A DNA stretch of 5,513 nucleotides from CAYTCZ01 sp964436315 (GTDB taxonomy: Bacteria; Actinomycetota; Thermoleophilia; Gaiellales; Gaiellaceae): contig CAYTCZ010000201.1 of assembly GCA_964436315.1 (NCBI GenBank), forward strand, positions 1-5,513. Direction: 5' to 3'. This document shows, piece by piece, positions 1-5,513 of the stretch. Below the pieces are notes generated by a model. That model did no database searches and was not told the DNA's origin. It worked only from the letters and a program-made list of their open reading frames with translations. Every line of letters begins with the position of its first letter. Within the stretch, counting starts at the first letter, position 1. The translations under genes and the position numbers were made by a program.

Positions 1-2
1 CG

Positions 3-71
3 GCCACCGGCAAGAATAGTGATCGCCAACCGGCAGAAGTAGTTGACGTCGATCAAACCAGTTTGCGATGA
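3..71 (+). CDS. C-terminal tail of an upstream open frame (partial), or displaced upstream part of the giant gene
   Basis: This frame is open from the left edge and ends at the TGA at 69-71. It encodes only about 22 residues (starting ATGKNSDRQPAEVV and ending DQTSLR), too little to identify. Its stop overlaps the ATG of the long frame as ATGA, the usual geometry of translationally coupled genes. The alternative is that both frames are one gene. The long frame lies one base away from this one, and a single extra base in TTGCG at 63-67 (for example TTGGCG) would give the smooth reading DQTSLAMTAEELAVD. The lack of a ribosome binding site and of a signal peptide at the ATG favours the one-gene view, but the window cannot settle it. 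The other two frames are closed here, by a TAG at 40-42 and by TAG, TGA and TGA at 17, 20 and 44. Confidence 0.35.
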   Translation, partial: ATGKNSDRQPAEVVDVDQTSLR

Positions 72-3000
72 CTGCCGAAGAGCTCGCGGTGGACATCTAC
101 GAGGAGTGCGAGTCGGGGTTGTACATCGACGACGGCGAATCGATCGTTCTCGATGCCTGCGCACCAGACCCTGGGCCATCGGGCTGCGCTGCAGTTGCGT
201 GCCGAGCGCAAGCGAACCTATGCCTCGCGCATCGCTTCCTCGAGATGAGCAGTAGCGTTGCCCCTGTGGAGCTCCCGGGCGAAGGCCCGGATGGAGAGAC
301 TCGAACCCTGCCACCGCAGTCCGCAGATGCGAGAACTGGGCTGTCGGAGTTCGCGCTGCGCTCTGCGAAGGCCGCCGTTTTCCTCTCTACCATTGGCCTC
401 GAAGGACCAGCTGAACTGGCAGGGAGCGCCTCCCAGTACTGCAGCCCACTACAGCGGGACACGTTGGTCAGCACGGTGGACGGGCTGACCGCCTACGAGT
501 CCCTTTCGCTCTCGCTGGTGGAGGGGCTCGCCGTAACCGACGAAGCGCAGGTGCTGGCGGTTCGGGGCAACACAGCGGCTGCCGATGCGGAGCTGTCACT
601 CGAACCCTCGCGGCGGCGGGCGGTGGAGACGGCCTATCTCGCGCCGGTGCTGTCCCGCGGTCGCGCGGCAACACTACTCGTGGGGAACCTCCAGCAAGAT
701 CAGAACGCGGAGCCTCAGCCGATGAGAGTGCTGCAGGGCGACGTTCCCTTCACCCAGTCGCGTTTGAGCTCCTCGGCTCTCATAGCCCTCGACACGATTC
801 GCGCCGCGGCTCCTCCGCTCGAGTATGTGGAAGCCGACGTCGATCTCATGCTCACGGGTGCAAGCGATTCTGTGCGAGCCCGGCTGATCGATCGGTACCA
901 GGTCCAGGAGTCGTTCTTTCCAACAGACACGGATGGATTTCTCGATGCCTTGGGGCTCACCCGAACCGACATGGAGGACGCCCGAGCGTGGATGGTGGAC
1001 GAAGCTCGGTCCTTTCCACGCGGGAGTGACGTGCCTGCGGAGCCGATCCGTCTGTCGCCCAACCCCGATGGCACACCTAGGGAGACCCAGTACGATCGTT
1101 GGTCGGTCACCGCACAGTCGGCCGCGCAGCCGCCAGCTGCGTATTGGTTCGCCCGCGCGACGGTTACGCCGGATGCACCCAACCACGATTTCGCGATCAC
1201 GGCGGACGGACATCCGGTCCCGAACCTCCAGTTCGCGGTTACCGGCACTCCTCACCTCAAGGAGTACTCATACACCGTCGCCGCGCGCGTGCTCCGAGAG
1301 CGGGGAATGGGTGATGGCGATGCTGTGAGCGAGACGCTGGCTCACGTGTTGGCGAACCCAGATGGAGCACGTGCTCGGGGGCTGCTGCACTACGACTCTG
1401 GGGTCGCTGCCGGCACAACCCCAAGCGCGTCGCTTCGCGCCTACGTAGACGACCCCAATCACGTGGCGCTGGTTCAGAGCGGACAGGGACTGATCTGCGC
1501 CACTACAGGGTTCCTGGAGAACCAGCCGTGTGATGTGAGCGACTTCCTGATTCCTGGCGGTGCGTCTGACGTTGCTCCCGCGGATACCACCTTCTCACAC
1601 TACGTGGAGTGGGACCTCAGCGGACATCTCCCGGAGTCCGGCGACCTCGATGATGAGGACAACCTGCTCTTCGTGCTTCGGACGACAGCGACGTCCGCCC
1701 CACCAGGCGATCCGGTTCCACCACCTCCGGGTGGCGGCACTGACGGGCCGGGCGGAGCGGCGGCAACCCTGACGCTGATCGGGGCCGAGACGGTGATCGC
1801 GACGAGCCTGAACAACTGCGCTCTGAGTCCGGACGCCTGTGACCAGGTCTATGACCACGTCATTCCTGACACGCCTGAGCAGCTGATGGAGGCGGTTGAG
1901 GATGCCACTGCTCAACGGACGCCGCCTCCAGGAAGCACGACGGACCACGACCCAGATCCGGTCAACCACTGCTCCGGTCTCGACACCGACTTCAAACTGC
2001 CCCTCGAGAACTCGCTCGCGCTTCCGGCAGACAGCGATCCGCTCGAGTCCAGCTGGCGCTCGTATCTGACCCTCGCGAGGGAGGCTGCTGCCCAAGCTGA
2101 TGGCCTTGGCGAGCAGTTGCTGAGCGAAACGCTCTCCGCCGAGCTGCGCGCGGAGAGTGCGATGCTGGAGATCGAGGCCGCGTGCGGGTCGGCGGTCGAT
2201 CTCGACCTCCTCGATCGGGACGGCGAGTTCTTCGACATGATGGGTATGGCAGACGCGCCCATGGTCGCTGGACCCTGCAGCACGGACGGTACGTGTGGCG
2301 GCGACTACATCTGTCGCTCGGGCACCTGCATCCTCGACGTCGTTGGCGCGCTGGAGAGCTCGCCGGGGCTGCCGAGTGAGCTTGCGCGGCTAGAGACCTG
2401 CGTTGGGGAAGATGCTCTGGTACCTCTGGTCAGCCTGGGAGACTCGACTCTCTGCGTTTGGCGCAACCGGGACAACCCGAACGAACTTTGCGGGGGCCCC
2501 TTCGACCGCGACTGCCCGTTCGAGCTCTCCGCAGTGGCCGACGAAACCACTCCCTCCTGCGAAGACCTACAGGGCGCGGCTGGGTACCCGGGCGTCGACT
2601 CGCCCCAGCGGTTGGTCACGGTTGACGTCAACCTCGGTGTCTTCGAGTCTGACCCCACCTCGCCGCCTCCGACGAGTAATGGGGCTGACGAGTTGTGCAG
2701 AGCCATTCGGACTGCCCGGATGCCGGCAGAGGACGTGCCGCGAACGGAAAACGAGCGGTTCGTGATGCAAAACGAACGTGTGTTCGATGTGCAGAACGTC
2801 CAGCGCGCCGCACGCGCCCTGGGATTCGAGAGCCTAGGTCAGGGCTACGGGACTCTGATCGTCGGTGACGGCCGGTTCTCGACGGGGTCGCCGACCTCCG
2901 GTCCCAGCCTCAGTTGGCCGTGTTCTCCGGCTGGACCACCTATCGACTGCACGACATTGAGCCCGCTTCTCCAGGCTGAACGCGGAGTCTTCTGCGGACC

Positions 3001-5513
3001 CACAATCGACTGCACCAGCGAGACCGCGCGTGACACATGGGCAGTCGAGATGCAGAGAGCGGTGATCGCGGCACAGCACTTTGCCAAGGTGGCGCCTGCA
3101 GCACCTCTGAGGCTTCCGGGTACTGGGTTCAGTGATGTGCCCGGACTGGACCGCGAGACGACCGTGTCGAGCAATGTGGTCGGACCGTCTGGTGACCCCG
3201 TGCGAGTCGTGGCTGGTTTCTATCAGAGTGATGATGGCGGGACGTTCCAGTGGTCCCGTGCCGGAGACCTCAACCTCAACTTCTTGCTGTCGGCTCCTAG
3301 CTACACTGTGAACGACGCGGAGGCCTACCAGTTCTTCCGCAACCGCGCGCGGGGTGGGGCGGTGGGCTTGACCGGAAGCGATACATACGCCTCGTTCATC
3401 ATCGACAGGCAAGACGACGCGGCAGTGTTCACCGAGATCCCTGGTTGGTTCACCGCCTACCAGGCAACTGGACGTTTCGACCCCGCCTTGGTGGGTCCGT
3501 ACTTCGACCCACGAAACGCCTCGAACTGGCCCGTCGTGCAAGGCGGTGGCGGCGGTGCGACGGTTACCTACACCCAGGCCTGGGACGCGTTCGAGCTGCT
3601 CTGCACCGCGTCCAACTCCGACCGTCCGATCTCCTGCGGAGAACCCCCGGAGGTGAGGAGCCCAAGGGACATGGCCGCGTTGCGCGACTTCATGGGTTGC
3701 GCCGCACAGCGGGTCGAAGAGTCGGGTCGCCGAATGGTGTTCGCCAACGTGCCCCAGCAGGTGGTCGACGTGATTCAGTCGTCTTCGTCGTTCGGGGCGG
3801 CCCCGGCGGTCGGCGGCGACTACGGCGCAGGTGTCACGCGGCTCCGTGAAGGGATGCTTGCCTTCCGCGACATCCCACAGGCCTTGGCGCACGAGCTTCG
3901 GCAGTTCGCCAATGACTTGGAGCGGGTCGAGCGAACCATGGAGATTCTGGACCTCGGTCGGGAGCTCGACCGACTGGCCCTGATCGGGACCATTTCCAAT
4001 CAGATCACGTCTTGTGTCGTGGCGGCGGCCAACGTGTCGTCGAACGGGATCATGGGAGTCGCAGGCGGCGTCATCAGCGCCGCTGCGACCTGTGCAAATG
4101 CCGGCGTGCAGATTGCGATGGCCGTGAAGTCCTCGAACACGATGGGAGAGATCAACAACCTCGAGCAGCAGCAGGCGCTCGGAGAGCTTCAGCAGCTCTT
4201 CAACGAGCGTTCGCGGCAGATGGAGTTGCTGTTCGAGCGGCTTAGTGCCGCGCGGGAGAACATCGATGGCGGACTCGTCGGAATCGAGAGCGCGCAACGC
4301 AGAGCTCGATCTGCCCTCGCCCGTGGACTCCTTCTCGATTCGGACGAGGCGGGTCGCCAATACCGCGTCAACCGAATCATGCGCCGTCGGCTCAACACGC
4401 TGTCCATCCGATACGAGGAGGCAAAGTCGCGTGCCATCAAGTTCGCGTTCCTGGCGCGGCAGGCAGTGGAGCAGCGGATTGGGTTCCCGCTCGAGGAGCT
4501 GACCGGACTTCCCTTGGTCGAAGACCCCGCGGGGTGGATCGACGAGGTCTGCACTCTCGACGGGATCGACTACGAACGCATCCGATCCTCGGGGCTTGCA
4601 TCGGACTTCCAGGACTTCTCGAACGGGTATATCGGCGACTACGTCAGGGACCTCGAGGCCCTCGTCGAGTCCTACCGGTTGGTCCATCCGTTCTCCGATG
4701 GCGAGGACACCGCAGTCATCTCTCTGAGAGACGACCTGTTGAACGTTCGCGCCCGGTGTCAGCTTCCAGGTCCCAACCTCCTGCGGTACAGCTCACAGCT
4801 GGATTCGCCAGGTGCTGGTTGGACTCCCGAGCAGTGCGAGCCGATTCCGGATCCCGTCACCGGAGAGCTCGAGGTGCTCAACTGTGCCGTCGCTCTCCCA
4901 GTGCCGGTCAGCGCGGTCCTGGACCCGACCCTCCCAGCAGACGAGCCGCAACCAGCAGTTCATCGAGTGATCTTCGGGACCGGAGTTCCGTCAGAGCCTT
5001 CGTCTTTCCGTTGGACGGTCGATCAGCGTTCGTCCCTCGGGCAGAACGTCGAGCTCTCGGGTGGACGTCGCTATCGACTCTCGTTCTATGGAAACGCAGA
5101 CGGGGCCTCTCCCTCAGAGGCGGTACGAGTGCTTGCTCCGGACGGAACTACGGTCGGGGGCTCCGTGTCGTTCGACTCCCTAGGAGTCACTGTGGGAGGT
5201 GGTGCCCAGGGTAGATACTGGCTGTTCTTCGACACCCCGCGCGATGTGGAGAACCCGGTCTATCGGGTGGCGGTCCAGCCAGTTGGGCTGGTCGATGGCG
5301 AGGACCCGGCTGGGCAGAGTGTCTACGTGGGCGGGTTCATGCTCGAGGACGTGAGCGGTACCGTGATCGGACGATCCGAGGCGGCTCTTGCGGAGTCGGA
5401 CCCAGAGACACTCGCCTTCTACGACCCCTCGCGCCACCCGCCACGGCCGTACACGAGCACTAGTACAGCAGCCCAGAAGTGCGATCCGGGTTTCGATGAC
5501 GGAAATATCGGCG
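68..5513 (+). CDS. Giant Cys-rich multidomain protein, putative exported helical pore-forming (TcA-like) protein, partial at the 3' end
   Basis: A single frame is open from 47 and reads 1,815 codons from the ATG at 68 to the right edge, with no stop. It starts MTAEELAVDIYEE. The ATG at 68 is the first in frame, but no purine-rich ribosome binding site precedes it and no signal peptide follows, so the true N-terminus may lie upstream in a shifted frame. Visible parts are a Cys cluster (residues 14-52), a Pro/Gly linker (545-563), a helical stretch (657-727), a four-Cys motif (737-754), a Cys-rich region (778-982), five consecutive Gly (1159-1163), a helix, uncharged tip and helix unit (1258-1472), a helical cap (to about 1564) and a beta-rich domain (1570-1764). 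The many Cys suggest folding outside the cytoplasm. Only eight Lys are present by hand translation, whereas Arg, Asp and Glu are abundant. I do not recognise a named family. The C-terminal order resembles TcA toxin subunits, which form a needle-like translocation channel. That function is inferred from architecture and is uncertain; that the frame is coding is nearly certain. Confidence 0.93.
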   Translation, partial: MTAEELAVDIYEECESGLYIDDGESIVLDACAPDPGPSGCAAVACRAQANLCLAHRFLEMSSSVAPVELPGEGPDGETRTLPPQSADARTGLSEFALRSAKAAVFLSTIGLEGPAELAGSASQYCSPLQRDTLVSTVDGLTAYESLSLSLVEGLAVTDEAQVLAVRGNTAAADAELSLEPSRRRAVETAYLAPVLSRGRAATLLVGNLQQDQNAEPQPMRVLQGDVPFTQSRLSSSALIALDTIRAAAPPLEYVEADVDLMLTGASDSVRARLIDRYQVQESFFPTDTDGFLDALGLTRTDMEDARAWMVDEARSFPRGSDVPAEPIRLSPNPDGTPRETQYDRWSVTAQSAAQPPAAYWFARATVTPDAPNHDFAITADGHPVPNLQFAVTGTPHLKEYSYTVAARVLRERGMGDGDAVSETLAHVLANPDGARARGLLHYDSGVAAGTTPSASLRAYVDDPNHVALVQSGQGLICATTGFLENQPCDVSDFLIPGGASDVAPADTTFSHYVEWDLSGHLPESGDLDDEDNLLFVLRTTATSAPPGDPVPPPPGGGTDGPGGAAATLTLIGAETVIATSLNNCALSPDACDQVYDHVIPDTPEQLMEAVEDATAQRTPPPGSTTDHDPDPVNHCSGLDTDFKLPLENSLALPADSDPLESSWRSYLTLAREAAAQADGLGEQLLSETLSAELRAESAMLEIEAACGSAVDLDLLDRDGEFFDMMGMADAPMVAGPCSTDGTCGGDYICRSGTCILDVVGALESSPGLPSELARLETCVGEDALVPLVSLGDSTLCVWRNRDNPNELCGGPFDRDCPFELSAVADETTPSCEDLQGAAGYPGVDSPQRLVTVDVNLGVFESDPTSPPPTSNGADELCRAIRTARMPAEDVPRTENERFVMQNERVFDVQNVQRAARALGFESLGQGYGTLIVGDGRFSTGSPTSGPSLSWPCSPAGPPIDCTTLSPLLQAERGVFCGPTIDCTSETARDTWAVEMQRAVIAAQHFAKVAPAAPLRLPGTGFSDVPGLDRETTVSSNVVGPSGDPVRVVAGFYQSDDGGTFQWSRAGDLNLNFLLSAPSYTVNDAEAYQFFRNRARGGAVGLTGSDTYASFIIDRQDDAAVFTEIPGWFTAYQATGRFDPALVGPYFDPRNASNWPVVQGGGGGATVTYTQAWDAFELLCTASNSDRPISCGEPPEVRSPRDMAALRDFMGCAAQRVEESGRRMVFANVPQQVVDVIQSSSSFGAAPAVGGDYGAGVTRLREGMLAFRDIPQALAHELRQFANDLERVERTMEILDLGRELDRLALIGTISNQITSCVVAAANVSSNGIMGVAGGVISAAATCANAGVQIAMAVKSSNTMGEINNLEQQQALGELQQLFNERSRQMELLFERLSAARENIDGGLVGIESAQRRARSALARGLLLDSDEAGRQYRVNRIMRRRLNTLSIRYEEAKSRAIKFAFLARQAVEQRIGFPLEELTGLPLVEDPAGWIDEVCTLDGIDYERIRSSGLASDFQDFSNGYIGDYVRDLEALVESYRLVHPFSDGEDTAVISLRDDLLNVRARCQLPGPNLLRYSSQLDSPGAGWTPEQCEPIPDPVTGELEVLNCAVALPVPVSAVLDPTLPADEPQPAVHRVIFGTGVPSEPSSFRWTVDQRSSLGQNVELSGGRRYRLSFYGNADGASPSEAVRVLAPDGTTVGGSVSFDSLGVTVGGGAQGRYWLFFDTPRDVENPVYRVAVQPVGLVDGEDPAGQSVYVGGFMLEDVSGTVIGRSEAALAESDPETLAFYDPSRHPPRPYTSTSTAAQKCDPGFDDGNIG
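107..223 (+). other. N-terminal five-Cys segment of the giant protein
   Basis: Residues 14-52 contain Cys at 14, 31, 40, 45 and 52, with the later four closely spaced (x8, x4, x6) in an otherwise Ala-rich, probably helical context (CRAQANLC). Such spacing suits intramolecular disulfides in an exported protein. The odd number of Cys, and its position right at the putative start, fit a domain whose first part lies upstream of the ATG at 68. No named domain is recognised. Confidence 0.45.
1700..1756 (+). other. Pro/Gly interdomain linker
   Basis: Residues 545-563 begin PPGDPVPPPPGGG and are almost entirely Pro, Gly, Asp and Thr, which marks a flexible, unstructured joint. It follows a beta-rich segment whose end carries the acidic run GDLDDEDN (525-532), and precedes a segment with paired Cys at 584 and 591. 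It therefore probably separates two independently folding parts. The acidic run could bind calcium, but no complete calcium-binding motif is visible. Confidence 0.6.
2036..2248 (+). other. Predicted helical segment
   Basis: Residues 657-727 are dominated by Ala, Glu, Leu and Arg with heptad-like hydrophobic spacing (for example SWRSYLTLAREAAAQAD) and contain no Pro after residue 658. This suggests one or two long helices leading into the four-Cys motif. One Cys (in IEAACGS) sits near the end. No family is recognised. Confidence 0.45.
2276..2329 (+). other. Four-Cys motif, C-x5-C-x5-C-x4-C
   Basis: Cys737, Cys743, Cys749 and Cys754 form a compact motif that starts CSTDGTCGGDYICRSGTC. Motifs of the form C-x-x-D-x-x-C-x-x-G-x-x-C-x-x-G-x-C are common in secreted and surface proteins of Myxococcota, where they resemble short EB or Dickkopf-type disulfide modules. 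The spacing predicts two disulfide bonds, so this part of the protein should fold outside the cytoplasm. It lies between a helical segment and a larger Cys-rich region. Confidence 0.6.
2399..3013 (+). other. Cys-rich, probably beta-stranded region
   Basis: Residues 778-982 contain Cys at 778, 796, 808, 816, 831, 877, 952, 961, 976 and 982. The first five surround short beta-like strands (STLCVWRN) and a GGPFDRDCPF loop. The last four form two similar elements, CSPAGPPIDC and CGPTIDC, which read like a degenerate pair. Between them is a helical stretch (about residues 895-922, containing VFDVQNVQRAARALGF). The even Cys count suits five disulfides. I do not recognise a named domain. Confidence 0.4.
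3839..4483 (+). other. Long helix, uncharged tip, long helix: candidate pore-forming hairpin
   Basis: Residues 1258-1302 are a strongly charged amphipathic helix (for example ELRQFANDLERVERTMEILD). Residues 1303-1353 then have no charged residue at all, and are rich in Ala, Gly, Val, Ile and Ser, with Cys at 1316 and 1342. Residues 1354-1472 return to a long charged, coiled-coil-like helix (including QQLFNERSRQMELLFERLS) that ends in YRVNRIMRRRLNTLSIRYEE and a run of small residues and aromatics. Two long soluble helices joined by a hydrophobic tip is the arrangement of alpha-helical pore-forming proteins such as TcA and ClyA-type toxins. In TcA a tip of this kind crosses the membrane when the needle is released. 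A structural helical bundle with no pore activity remains possible. Confidence 0.5.
4484..4759 (+). other. Helical cap following the long helix
   Basis: Residues 1473-1564 contain the segments PAGWIDEVCTLDGIDYERIR and NGYIGDYVRDLEALVESYRL, then a short strand-like AVISLRDD and an Arg-rich end closing at Cys1564. Cys1495 and Cys1564 could pair. The rich mix of Trp, Tyr, Phe, Gly and acidic residues looks like a conserved folded core, so this is a good seed for homology searches. In TcA proteins a comparable helical segment lies between the long pore helices and the C-terminal beta domain; the correspondence here is inferred from order alone. Confidence 0.4.
4775..5359 (+). other. C-terminal beta-sandwich-like domain
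   Basis: Residues 1570-1764 have alternating hydrophobic and polar strands typical of a galactose-binding-like or jelly-roll fold. Examples are the opening NLLRYSSQLD, the central GGRRYRLSFYGNADG, the strand GRYWLFFDTP and the closing VYVGGFMLEDVSG. The NLL opening and the GG-x-YxLSFY strand are typical of carbohydrate-binding-module-like sandwiches. Cys1590 and Cys1606 could form a disulfide in the loop region. A role in binding glycan or a partner protein is possible, but no binding residues can be assigned. Confidence 0.45.

Noticed and set aside
43..71. TTGACG at 43-48, considered as a -35 promoter box
   Set aside because: No matching -10 element is present at the right distance; the bases at 66-71 are GATGAC. 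It also lies in an open frame continuing from the left.
275..290. Perfect 6-bp GC inverted repeat with a 4-base loop, considered as a terminator or regulatory hairpin
   Set aside because: It lies inside the coding frame, is not followed by a T run, and such short GC stems are expected by chance in this composition.
674..1255. A 193-codon minus-strand open frame, with a second overlapping one at 715-1248
   Set aside because: Both are overlapped by the continuous plus-strand frame and overlap each other in different phases. Their products are Arg-rich and low in complexity, as expected of shadow frames in GC-rich coding DNA.
2834..4687. A 617-codon open frame on the minus strand
   Set aside because: Its codons are in exact register with those of the plus-strand gene, so it is closed only where the sense strand uses CTA, TTA or TCA, which are rare in this GC-rich gene. 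Its product is rich in Arg, His and Gly with no domain-like pattern, whereas the plus-strand reading is coherent across the same region.
4534..5214. A 226-codon plus-strand open frame in another phase
   Set aside because: It is rich in Arg, Ser and Pro and lies over the beta-sandwich segment, whose sequence in the long frame alternates like real beta strands. It shows no start context of its own.

Overview
The window is almost entirely one very long plus-strand reading frame. From the ATG at 68 it runs without a stop through the last complete codon at 5510-5512, giving 1,815 visible codons, and continues past the right edge. It has no stop inside the window, so it is easy to overlook among the many shorter open frames in other phases, which are shadows of it. 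The DNA is GC-rich with mostly G or C in third codon positions. The protein is large, rich in Asp, Glu, Arg and Cys, and very poor in Lys. A Cys-rich motif of the kind often seen in secreted proteins of Myxococcota and related deltaproteobacterial lineages suggests such a host. That assignment is an inference from style, not from a marker gene.

Layout. Positions 1-71 hold a short open frame in another phase that enters from the left edge and stops at a TGA overlapping the ATG at 68 (ATGA). This is either the end of an upstream gene coupled to the giant one, or the upstream part of the same gene separated by a one-base frameshift. The giant protein then reads, in order: a Cys-containing N-terminal segment (residues 14-52), mixed helical and beta-rich sequence to about residue 540, a Pro/Gly linker (545-563), a helical stretch (about 657-727), a four-Cys motif (737-754), a Cys-rich probably beta region (778-982), an aromatic-rich section (about 1015-1200), a long charged helical domain interrupted by 51 residues with no charge (helices 1258-1302 and 1354-1472, uncharged segment 1303-1353), a conserved-looking helical cap (to about 1564), a beta-sandwich-like domain (about 1570-1764) and the start of another Cys-containing region (Cys1805).

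Interpretation. I do not recognise the protein by name. The C-terminal order of long helix, uncharged hydrophobic tip, long helix, helical cap and beta domain resembles the pore-forming half of TcA subunits of insecticidal-type toxin complexes, and more loosely other alpha-helical pore-forming toxins. The working hypothesis is a large exported protein with a membrane-inserting helical hairpin. No RNA gene, mobile element, CRISPR array, promoter or terminator could be supported.
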